64,000 nt of DNA. Source: Membranipora membranacea (taxonomy: Eukaryota; Bryozoa; Gymnolaemata; Cheilostomatida; Membraniporidae). Of this stretch, positions 1-13,199 are shown one piece after another. The translations under genes were made by a program, and so were the position numbers. The notes below the pieces were generated by a model, which saw only the letters and a list, made by a program, of their open reading frames with translations, ran no database searches and had not been told where the DNA came from. How positions within the stretch are numbered: position 1 is the first letter of the stretch; each line of letters opens with the position of its first letter. The stretch lies in the NCBI GenBank assembly GCA_914767715.1, contig OU612065.1, positions 12,584,001 to 12,648,000 on the forward strand, read 5' to 3'.

Positions 1-898
1 TTCTAAAAATACAATTGTGATATTCAAAAAAAGGTACGTGAATACTGGTATGTTGATGACAATCAAGTAACAGGGTAGGTTATCTCCAGATTCTGTCTGG
101 CAGCAGGCAAGATTCTCACTCATCTAACCATCAAATATCAGTGCCAAACCGCATGAAAAAACAATCATGCAAACATAATCCAACTCATATCGATGCAACA
201 CCGATCTAGTTATAACCTGTCAGGTGTAATGAAATAAAATGGCTTCCTTAGATTGCCAAGTAATATCACACTACATATTTAGACTGCACTTTTGTTTGAA
301 AAATGACCGACTTTCCTCAATTTTTCCTAAGTATTTTTTAAATAAATCATGAGATCACTGAGGCAAGGCCGAATCACTGCCAATTCCAAGCATTAATCAG
401 TGAAGCATATTATAATCATATGACAGACACTACCATATGTGTATGTAAACATTGTTATGTCACAGTTTTGAAGAAGAGAAGAAAGTTGCACAGACCTCCA
501 TTATTTGAACCCTTGTTTGATCAATGCAGGTCTTTTGAAAAGATGTCTGCACTCAAATAAAAATTGTGCAAAATGCCAGGTGCCAAGGAGCTCACTTGAC
601 ACATCTATCTATGATCTTTTAGGTGGACACATCAGAAAAAAAAAAGAAGAGATGTGTACGGATGAATAGGTGAAAACCTTAATTAGACATCTTGTGTTGG
701 TACCATAGAATACATACACATTTACATTATCATGGACACATCAAAAGAAGTCCTAGTTATTATCAGAGCTATGTGGAAATAATACAATGACGCACTGCAA
801 CGCTGTTTGGTAAAGAAAATACCTCTAATTACTACATTCTCGCAAAAGAATCTGATTAGGGGGTTGATGTTTAAATAAATTCTGGACTACCCACTTAC
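1..898. other. Probable intron of NT5C2, no exon recognised
   Basis: This AT-rich stretch lies downstream (on the minus strand) of the fifth visible NT5C2 exon, which ends with a clear GTAAGT donor. I looked for the next conserved segment of the family, which follows the 'NTLFNLP' motif, and did not see it. The remainder of the gene is therefore likely beyond the left edge, and this is the start of an intron. Confidence 0.5.
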
Positions 899-3593
<2,695 letters not shown>

Positions 3594-6087
3594 GGTATCT
3601 CTCTAGCTTTATATATACACAATCTACAAAAGTAAATTGACCTATCAGAGCCTTGTTAGTGCCACACACCCTAGTATTATAATTTTGACGTCAGGGTTGT
3701 CAAGACAACATACTATGATGATCAAATTCCACAAACTCACGTGTGATGATGCAACACAAAAACTGGGAGGATATCCTTTGAATCTTCTTCCTCTTAGTGT
3801 ATGTATACTGATGCTATACATACATGTTAACCACAGTTAATATACAAAAATGATTAAAAATAAGTCAATATTAACAACATAATATGTTATTGGTAAATGT
3901 GGTGCTCATACTTCTGTATTATTGGGGCGCAATTCTCACGAACGCAGCTCACTCTCAGACTTTGATCATGTGGATACTACAGATATGCTGGCTTCAGTCA
4001 TATATTATTGAATGTTAGCGTCTCACATAATATGGGACAGACATAACTTTGAGGTATGTATAATTTGGGTTACCCAGATACGGACCCAGATACAGACTGA
4101 CGTACATAGATCACATGACCAGCACAGACATAATAACTTAAATCCGGAGTTGAAAAAGGATGACAGTTAATTGCAGGTTTAAAAAAAAAGAGTATTTCAT
4201 AAGCTTGTTTAAAAGCAATCATATAAAATACCCAAGGTGAAACTGGCAAGCGGTGTTAAACCGGCAATAGTGTCTTAAATAATATGTTGATTGAACATTT
4301 CTGTAAAGATAGCTGATAAGATAACAATCACGATTTTATGTTAAGTCTGAGTGAAGTTTTATTTCAATTGTTAGATGTAATTTGGTAGATTATATCTATC
4401 AATGAGTTAGTCAGAGTTGTCATAGCATAATAAAATGACATTCACTAATCCTTAAAACTGCTAAATCTGGCATTTTGGAAACAATGGAGTGGCATAGTGC
4501 TGGCTGCTTGGAGTGAGTGTTGCGGGAGTCTTCGGACAATGGTGGGAGTTCGTTTGATCTTGGTTTCGGTCCCCTTTGCTATCGTGCGATTGGTCTAGAG
4601 AACTGGTCAGCCTGGTGTCCCTATTGTTATGTTGCCCAACTCTGAACTCGGTGTCTAGGGTCAATTCGGTCCGCTATCAGTTACCTATCGAGTGCCAGAG
4701 GAAAATCATGTAATATATTATTTCTCCCTGCGTACACATTTAAATACTATTATTTACATTTTCTCTGACTGGAATATTTAAGATACGACTTTCCAAGTCA
4801 TAATCAAGAATGTACCATCATAAGAAAGCACACACTTGGAAGTAGCTAAAGGTACGATATTTTCCTTTTATTACCATATTTTTACACAAACTCTTGGTAA
4901 ACACTCCTTTGCAGCATTTCTTTCTGTATTTGCATACTTCGCATATACATGTATGCTTGTATTTGATATATTAATTCAAGCTTATTGACTCTAGAGCCTT
5001 ACCATTGTTTTTTATAACATCTTTTCAGACTTTACGGTGTATTTCACGACAAGATATTGCGTAGAATTAATAAAAGATTATCTACAAGATTATATCAGTA
5101 CCATCAGTCATCAGTAAACCTACCACTCTCATTATTCAAGTGCTGTGAACTAGCATAGATTGCTAAAATTTCCAAGAAATCTCCTACGCAGTTTCATTGA
5201 AAATTGATGTCTTAAGGGTTTTCTCGAATCGAAATAAGATCTTAAATAATAATCACCACAAAAGTGTAACCAGTAGTTTTCCGTCATGTTTTGACAGACC
5301 AACCATCATAGATCGTGCCAGAAACTGGTGCAACCAACTGAGCGCAACCAACAACTATTGTCTTAAGCTGTGTATACTTATTCCAATGCTGATTGATGGA
5401 AAAACTCAATTATTTAGAGAATTTTTTCGTAAATTGGTTCATGGAATTATTCCAGCAACCGAAGGTAAAACATTGTATTAACCTCATTTCCGAAATTCCA
5501 AGTAATGAACATTTTTTTCCAAATGATATTAATTTATAGCCAAGTTGATAGTATTCACCATTACGAACATCCGATGTCATGATCAACCCTGAACACCAGG
5601 CACTGAAATACAAGGCGCTGTAATGGCACATTATCAGGGTTGGTTGGTTAAAATCAAGGGTTAGTATCACATACAGCATCCTGGCACAAGGACGGCAAAT
5701 AGTATGTTGCCCAAAAACGCCAATTCTCACTCAGATTATTGACAGGTCAGAGCACACCTGGGGGCCCATCTGATGAATATACGTGCCAATAGAAAGTATT
5801 ATGACTGAACTTTGAAAATTACATATTCGGGCTGCTTTATATGATATGGTTTTAAGTCTTGGGTGCTTGTAGACTTACGCAGTACATATCTTTATCGTCT
5901 CAAACCGAACTCTATTAACTTGACTTGACTAGATTACAGTAAATAATAATTAACAGCTTCCTGGACTGCTTATGTGTATTATTATGTATTACTTCTTATC
6001 GAAATTAGTCTCATGATTTTTTTTAAAGTTGATTACAAAACTACAAAATACATACTCATTGCAAATAGGTACTTGGATACCGGTATA
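3594..6087. other. Intergenic DNA upstream of NT5C2, no gene seen
   Basis: AT-rich sequence with only short chance ORFs. The part at about 4470-4690 is richer in G and C than its surroundings and open on the minus strand for 67 codons, but the product is low-complexity and matches no family I know. The NT5C2 promoter should lie just above 3593; no clear core element is visible. Confidence 0.5.
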
Positions 6088-6665
6088 GATTTATTACAAC
6101 TGCTCCAACGCTCACGATGATAAATCATTCTTGTTCTGACAATTAATTGCAAATGCGTACACTGGCATGACCACCTATTACTACTGCTCTAACGCTCATG
6201 ATGATAAATCATTCTTGTTCTGACAACTAATTGCAAATGCGTACACTGGCATGACCACCTATTACTACTGCTCTAACGCTCACGATGATAATTCATTCTT
6301 GCTCTGACAATTAATTGCAAATGCATACACTGGCCTGACCATGTATTACTACTGCTCTGACGCTCATGATGATATATCATTCTTGCACTGACAATTAATT
6401 GCAAATGCGTACACTGGCCTGACCATGTATTACTACTGCTCTGACGCTCATGATGATAAATCATTCTTGCTCCGACAATTAATTGCAAATGCTTACACTG
6501 GCCTGACCATGTATTACTACTGCTCTGACGCTCATGATGATAAATCATTCTTGCTCCGCCAAGTAATTGCAAATGCGTACACTGACCTGACCACCTATGA
6601 CTACTGTTCTGACGTTAACAATTTTTATAAAAGACCTGCTCTGACAATTAATTGCAATGCATACA
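6088..6665. repeat. Minisatellite, 84-bp unit, about seven copies
   Basis: The landmark 'aacgctca' or its variants recurs at 6107, 6191, 6275, 6359, 6443, 6527 and 6611, exactly 84 bp apart each time. Each unit also contains 'attgcaaatgcgtacactgg'. Because 84 is a multiple of three, single frames stay open over several copies on both strands and give 28-residue repeat proteins. I regard these ORFs as by-products of the period, not genes. The last unit is diverged. Confidence 0.93.
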
Positions 6666-7889
6666 TTGTTGTTAGAAATGCATGTTATGACAATGCATAC
6701 ATTTCTCACTAATGGACAAAAGCCTGGGGCCCAACAATTACCGATATTGAGATATCGCCAGCAGTTTTCGAAAAAGCACATACAACGCTTACACGCTAAA
6801 GACCTGACACTCCTGCTAAGACTGTCATATGTCACAATCCATCCATGCATTGTTATGCATACCTATTGCTTTTTCATGCGTTGTTAAAACAATGTTGTCT
6901 GTTTTACAGCTATGAGCCCATATCTACCAGCAGGTCCCTGTTTTTATGTGCTCTTAATGTAGCAGGATATATTCATGAAATGATCTTGTCTAAGAACGTG
7001 TTGTATATATTTGTCAAGTAAAGCAGCTTGTTTGCTGGCGTGCATATATCTACAGCTACCATCTGTCTGTCTGCTTATTCAATAGGCAAAGGACCATGAG
7101 AGACATGGGAAGTGTTTATGCAATGGAGAGTCCCTAAGTCGATACAACACAGTGTACTCTCAGTTCTTAAAAGTCACAATGACCAGTCGTTGGCATGAAG
7201 GCTCACAAGACCATCACAGAGCAGCTATATGACATCCTGTGACTGTTGTGTGACAGACTCACACAGGAACTTGATGAGTTTGACGTGTTGTGAGGCTGAG
7301 GCCTACGATGCTGCTGTCTGTAGGCCTCGGACAAAAGCATAATTCTTATGATGGTACCAGAGCAACTGAACTCTATTCAAAGTGAATAGTTAGCACTTCA
7401 AGAGAGTGATAGCTCTATATGAGTGCCAAATTTCCTAACTAGGGATAGCACATCATTAGATAACTAGTCATTATTAGCATTATCATTATAGATACATATT
7501 GATGATAATTAATTTGAATTAATTGCAGTTGAGATTAAATTATTGTGAACAGCTGAGGCATGCAGCGCACGCATCTCTATTGTGGTTTATCCTACTCTCT
7601 AGATTTGTGGGGTATATCAAAACATAGACCCATAGGAGTGTGGTGCATTCCTATCCTATCATCGGGTTGTAGTTATCTGCCATACATGCACTTTGTACAT
7701 GTATTCCAGTTGTATTCAGAGTTGTCGACGCTGTGTGAACTGCTAGCCATGGGAGCTGCCATACTTCCCTGACCTACCTCTACATTTAAGATGAATTCTA
7801 CGAAGGACCGCAAGCGGCATCATCTTGTAGCTGTGGTCATCTGCAAAATTTTGTCTCAAAAACCAGATGACCATTGATCTCTAGGGCAA
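6666..7889. other. Intergenic DNA, no gene seen
   Basis: No recognisable coding sequence. A small hairpin (GAGGCCTAC and its complement) sits at about 7299-7329. Short ORFs are present on both strands, with no family resemblance and no splice context. Confidence 0.4.
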
Positions 7890-8300
7890 CTATTGACTAA
7901 GCGATGTCTTGAACGCCTCAACAGTGAGGAGATCGCGCTGCAGTAGTCTGTTGTAATCTCTCACAGTGTGAGGGAAGAAGCTGTTCTTGAGGATCTCGGT
8001 TCGGCATTGTGGTTGTATAAATTTTGTGTAGTCTCTAGATCGGCTTTGGTAGTCAGGGATGGTGAGGCCAGAGAAGTTGTTGGCTGCTTTGAAGAGGTGG
8101 ACGAGTCGATTAGTTTTTCTACTTTCCTCGCGTGTTTCCCATCTCAGTGAGCTTAGCATGGTAGTTACACTGGACTTCCTAGTGAATTCACTTGAAACAA
8201 ATCTCGCAGCTCGTCTTTGGCACATCTCTTCTCTAACACCTGAATAGACCGACTTGGCCTGTGATCTTGACAGACACTAGTTAAGTTAAGCAATTGTCTA
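7890..8300 (-). pseudogene. Remnant of a non-LTR retrotransposon ORF2 C-terminus
   Basis: The minus-strand reading frame ending at 7890 begins 'MCQRRAARFVSSEFTRKSSV' and continues through 'LRWETREESRKTNRLVHLFK', 'RSRDYTKF', 'NSFFPHTVRDYNRLL' and 'VEAFKTSL'. This order (RRAARF, then a W-x-x-L-like/E-x-R stretch, then SFFPRT-like, then W/YN-LP-like and FK) is typical of the region C-terminal to the reverse transcriptase in LINE ORF2 proteins. The upstream RT domain is not recognisable in frame: the sequence above 8300 is broken. It is a 5'-truncated, decayed insertion. Clade assignment (CR1-, L2- or RTE-like) is not possible from this fragment. Confidence 0.75.
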
Positions 8301-8912
8301 CTGACGTCAATGGTGAGTGTACTGCCTTGCCACTGAGCTGTATACCTGGACATCCTATCCAGAACCCACTAGAAATATTACAGGCACCTACTCTACTAGA
8401 GTGAGTGAACAACAGTCTTTCTAATCTAGGGGTCCATCTAACTCATGTACTAATCCCAGGGTTTAATTTACCTAACAACAAGGTTCCCTCACATGCCATC
8501 TGTAGGTTGTGTAAGTCCAGTGGTTGAATGTCCCAGAAGTGGTTGAGGCCTGGACCACTGGTCTGGTACTATGTTTCCTAATCCTAGTAAGTTGGTATAA
8601 ATAAGTATTACGCAATTATTTATACATGATAGTTTACTGCTAGGGAACTCCATGCATCAAACCAAGTGAGCTATGACATGCCTCTATGGAGCGCCTTTAA
8701 TGGTCTTACTTGTTGGTAATACAAATAGAGATCTCTCAGCAAGAATTTATATAAATATAAGTAATATAACTCACTCCTTGATATTATCATAAAGGCTTTT
8801 TGCATGAAGTTGCTTCAACCGGATGTTTTGGTATTGATTGTAGGTCACTGAAAAGTGGTGCATGCTGAATGACATAGAATTCAAAATATAGGTCAAGTAC
8901 AGATTTAAAGGT

Positions 8913-8955
8913 AAAGTGAAAGCGCATCCCTGCGCACATGTAGTGCTTTCACTTT
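8913..8955. repeat. Short inverted repeat
   Basis: Arms AAAGTGAAAGC at 8913-8923 and GCTTTCACTTT at 8945-8955 are perfect complements around a 21-nt loop. It could form a stem-loop in RNA or be a tiny foldback repeat. No role is evident. Confidence 0.6.
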
Positions 8956-9053
8956 CACTCCATCGGTGTGTTGTAAATTGTGCTCTATGTCATTTGTAAT
9001 TAAGCTCTTCAAGAGTGAACATTCATTTTTATTTTCCTAGTACCCATTAGTAT

Positions 9054-9278
9054 ATGATAAAGAGAGACAAACCCATTCTTAACTGGGACATAAGCTGCCA
9101 CAAAAGCATTGGATTTTGTGTTGGACTGACTGCCATAATGGATTTAGTTTCATATCATACTAATGAGACGTTAGCAAGAGACCATCTAAGGCAGCACGAG
9201 ACAGAACATCAGCTTCAGTTCTCTATATTTTCTCAGGAGAAATCGTTTGGTGACAGTTTGGAAGATATATGGAAGCTG
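9054..9278 (+). CDS. Candidate single coding exon, unassigned
   Basis: An open frame of 75 codons starts at ATG 9054 and reaches a good donor (CTG|GTGAGT) at 9279. The peptide (for example 'TNETLARDHLRQHETEHQLQ' and 'SFGDSLEDIWKL') looks like normal protein composition and unlike the repeats around it. I do not recognise the family. No acceptor with a compatible frame is visible upstream, so it would be a first exon. It lies about 4 kb before the CARF-like pseudogene on the same strand and could be its upstream exon or unrelated. It may equally be a chance ORF. Confidence 0.3.
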
Positions 9279-10100
9279 GTGAGTGAATCCTACTGTATCA
9301 AGTTTGAATTTGTAGCCACATGCTGTGAAAGGTGTTGTTGGTTTCTGTGGTGTGCCCATCTACAGCATGATATCAATTTCCAAGGAGGGGGATAGGGTTT
9401 AAGCAGAGCGATGCAACAAAATAATCTCAATGCAATGTAAGTAACCAGATTGGATTGTGACAGCTAACTGAGTTATGACAAGCCCTTCATAATTATTATT
9501 TCCCTAGCAAAACTATAGAGATGGGTTTGAGGCAAAAAAATAGATGAGCTGAGGGCATTTACAAGGAGTGTGTGGTGGATGAACTCTCACACCATATGAG
9601 TTCACTGAGTGTGCTCGGTCCTGCCTGTAAACTGAAATGAGCCTTGCATCAAATTTTTTCCCTGTCTTTGAATATGAATAGCCCATGCAATGTTATGTAC
9701 TATTTAAACTCGCACACTAATTTTTGATTGAGACAAATTACACCTTTCTCTCTAATGTAAATGCATCAGATCATGCGTGGCAAACCTTTTTTTCTGCTTT
9801 GGCCTCTTTTTGTTCGGGAGCATACCAATTGGCCGCACCACTTTTTGGACAAATTTTACTTGAGGTACAGAATAGGGAATATCCAGGTGTGTATCCATTG
9901 GTTTTCAAGTGGTAGAGCCAGGCGGAATGGGTGCCTTCATCCTAGGGGGTAAGGGCCTCTCCCAGAAATTTTTTTTTTAACAATTTGGAGGCAGTTTTTA
10001 GAGATTCCAGCCCTTTTCGGGAAAAAAACTAACAAGCAGGAAACTTTGATTAACAATATCATTTGAGGGACATCTTATCCGATCCCTACTGTGTTTGATA
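9279..10100. other. Intergenic or intronic DNA, no feature recognised
   Basis: Low-complexity AT-rich sequence with overlapping short ORFs near 9724-9952 in different frames and no family resemblance. Confidence 0.35.
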
Positions 10101-10107
10101 CTTTGAG

Positions 10108-10320
10108 TAGGAGGTGGCTCAGTTGGTTAGAGCACCACACCTTTAGCATGCAGATGCTGAAGGTTGAGGGCTCGAATCCCACTGCGGTCCATCGACTACT
10201 GGGGTTTGGTTGGCCCCCAGTGCTGTGCTCCAACCTGCCTGCAAACAGAGAGCAACCTGGCACAGATATTGCAGCCTCGCTACTAGGGCAACAAATTTTG
10301 GCGCCCATGTTTCAGTATGT
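10108..10320 (+). mobile_element. tRNA-derived SINE
   Basis: The head contains a near-consensus RNA polymerase III box A (TGGCTCAGTTGGTTAGAGC, about 10115-10133) and a box B-like GGCTCGAATCC about 50 bp downstream, between which 'TTTAGCATGC' resembles a tRNA-Ala(AGC) anticodon loop. The anticodon arm is too long to fold as a working tRNA. A non-tRNA body follows to about 10320. This head-plus-body structure is that of a tRNA-derived SINE. The 3' limit is uncertain and target duplications were not identified. Confidence 0.7.
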
Positions 10321-12494
10321 GGCATGTGACAAGACATTTGATTTTATCAGCCTTTTAATCAACCTTGGATTGAATATTTCGGTCAACTTATTGCGTAGGG
10401 TGGTAAATTGCTGCGAGCAATATTTTATAGTAATTAAAAGATCACATGGGAGTCCTAGGCGGTAGGAACTAGAGCTTGATTTAACTGTTAACAGTCAAGA
10501 AAATATGTGATTTTGGTTGATTGTCTGTGTATGGAATAATAAGAAAAGTCAAAATTCTCTGCAACCAATTTAGAACTTGTGATGTTAGGAGGCTGTGTTT
10601 TCTAGCCTTGCCCATTGACGTTGAGGTATGTTTTGAGGCAGACCATTATGCTGAGGAATAACTCACATGTTTCAGTTTTGAATTATATTTACTGGGTGAC
10701 CATTGATGATGAATATTGTGTGGAGAGGGAATAAATTTTCCTGATTTTTTCGATGTGAGAGTTGTATGCAGACCATTGAAATGTGTTGGTGTGATGGTGA
10801 AACATATGAAATTTTGTATAAACAGCCTAGGCATTCTAATAGTCATATTTGGCCACATCATTCAAATCCTTATCGTATATAGAGGTTTTTGTTCAGGTTA
10901 GAAGAGATAATTCTTACTTCATTTCCACTCATTGGTAGCTTTCAAGTAACTAAATCCTGTAGTATTGTTGGGGATTTCAGGTTGCAAGGCAAAAGTTTTC
11001 CACCTGTAGCAGTACAACATTCTGTCAAAATAAATGCAAGCTTATTTCCTAAAATTCGTCAATTTGTATCAATGTCATGAATCTCTGCTTTAACTTTCCC
11101 AATCATCATTGGTGTATTGTCACAAAAAATTATCCCCAAGCTAGCGAAATATTTTTGCACTCAGTAGAATCTCTACTTATCTGGTTGGTGGTAGGTGCGT
11201 GATGAAGAAATTAAAATTACATTGTGCAGACTAACGGATTTATATCTTGTTTTGACTCAGCTGTAGGATGCAGGTTATCTTCATTTCCAAGCGAATAATC
11301 ACACCAATATTCAACATAAGTGTTGGTACGTATTTAGGAAAATAGGTTTCTCATTGACCAAAGGAAACACTGGACACGGGCAAATGCTTAGATGCATAGA
11401 GCTTCAGGAATCCGCTGCAATTGAATAAACATATATTTGCCCTTATCTTTCTATAGGAAGAAAAATTGACTGGGATGATGGGGGTAGGGGTGGATGGTTG
11501 TGTGAATATGCACACCAATCTTCCAAGTGAAAAAGGCTGGATAAAATTACGATAATCTTTTGGAACACTATTCCCTCACCAAACAGGTGAAAGGATATAG
11601 CATTAATATTAAAACAGGTAGAACAATCTACTTCACTCTCACAATGATTGGTAATCTGGAGAATGCCAAGAGCAAGCTTTTATTGCTTTGCACTATCTAA
11701 ATTTGAGCATTGTTTATCATCTAAGATACCTAAAACATCTGAGACACTGTTTGTTTTGTTTATTGGGTATGAAACATCCTCATGTCTCTGGTACCTTTGG
11801 TGCAGGCATGGGTGTAATCAATGATATTGTTCTATTTCCATTCATACCAGCAAAAATAATTGCCAAGCTGCCTGACATATATGTTCTATGTTTGTGTAAG
11901 GAAGCTAATCCTGCTTATGAAGATTTAATCTTATTTTGTAATTACAACATATAATAGAAACACCTTTATTTATCAGCCCCAGATTTGGTTTGATCTTTTT
12001 AAATAATAGAACTGTTATGGATGGAGCCATCTTCAGCCAAAAATAATGTCATGAAAATAATTTTGTTCTAGGTGAAGTTTGACATTCTGGTTTAATTAAT
12101 TGGTCTGCATCACCTAGCCTGTTGGTAAAATAATATAATCTCTCACACCACTGCCTGTAATGGTCAAAAATTCTAAATCATTATTAGCAAGTGATGTAAT
12201 TTTTAGGCAATTGAGCTATGAAACTGCCCAAGCAAGTCATGCAAAATATTAATTATGTTCCGTTAGAGTATTAAATTCAGCCTCATATCTTTTTTAAATG
12301 GCAAATGACATAGCAAATAGTAATACCTCACTCATCTATAACAACATGTTGAAGACCAAGGAATCAAGTTGCTAAGGCCTAAAAACTAGTGACATCTATT
12401 TATACCTTATTCCACCAAACCCAGCTTACTTTCTGTTGTTCTGATATTCTGATCTATACTACTGTTTTTAAAAAAAAATTATTCCATAACACAT
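10321..12494. other. Long stretch without a recognised gene
   Basis: Short ORFs only (for example 10716-10901, 10889-11080, 11688-11954 on plus), none with a family resemblance or supporting splice sites. AT-rich throughout. Possibly old repeat debris. Confidence 0.4.
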
Positions 12495-12854
12495 AAGGAG
12501 GGACTAGCCCTGGTTACAGCAGTAGAGAAATACAAACATTACCTTGCAGATAAACACTTTTTGGTGCTCACTGACCACATTAGCCTCAAGTGGTTGAAAA
12601 GCATAAATGACACTAAGGGCAGACTAGGTCGCTGGTCACTATTGCTTCAGCCGTACAACTATGACATCAAACACAAAAATGGGAAAACTAATACCAATGC
12701 TGAGTGCCTTTCCAAGAGGCCTTATGAGCAGACAGAACCACAAACACCGCTTGACCTTGTTGACAACCTTCCTGTGCTCACCACAATTTTGGGTGAATCA
12801 GACATTAAAGGTGAATCACAAGCAGACAAACAAAGTAGGGGGCCTGCTAAATAA
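12495..12854 (+). pseudogene. Ty3/gypsy LTR-retrotransposon RNase H fragment
   Basis: The plus frame reads 'EGLALVTAVEKYKHYLADKH', then 'VLTDHISLKWL', 'GRLGRWSLLLQPYNYDIKH' and 'NTNAECLSKRP'. This is the RNase H-like C-terminal part of a Ty3/gypsy Pol, where the last motif corresponds to the usual 'N.AD.LSR' signature. Neither the reverse transcriptase upstream nor an integrase downstream is visible, and the frame ends at TAA 12852-12854. No LTRs were found, so this is an isolated, truncated fragment. Confidence 0.88.
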
Positions 12855-13199
12855 ACATTCACAACCCCGTAACACTGATGAGCCGAGGTAGAATGCCTAT
12901 GATGAAGAATGAAATTGATAGATAGGTTCTACATATTAGAATTGCAATAAGCTAGGAGTGGACCAAAGTTTGGTACTGGTGACCCTAGGATGGGTATATC
13001 ACAAAAGAGAATAATAGACAATTTGGTGAATTCACATTCATCTATAGTTGGAACTTAATTACTATGGTTGCAACTTAGTTATTATTGGGTATTGTAAATC
13101 AAGAGTTGTAATTCTCTGAAATATTATTTACTTGTGGGCTGGGGGCTATAGTTGCCTACCAAATACTAACAAATCATACTTGAATTATTTTCCTTGTAG

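Noticed and set aside
4461-4664. 67-codon minus ORF in a GC-richer patch
   Set aside because: Low-complexity Thr/His/Gln-rich product, no splice context and no recognised family.
6273-6850. Overlapping ORFs on both strands with 28-residue repeats
   Set aside because: They result from an 84-bp minisatellite whose period is a multiple of three. Both strands are equally open.
10108-10185. Possible tRNA gene
   Set aside because: Box A and box B are present, but the anticodon arm is too long and there is no acceptor stem. A SINE body follows.
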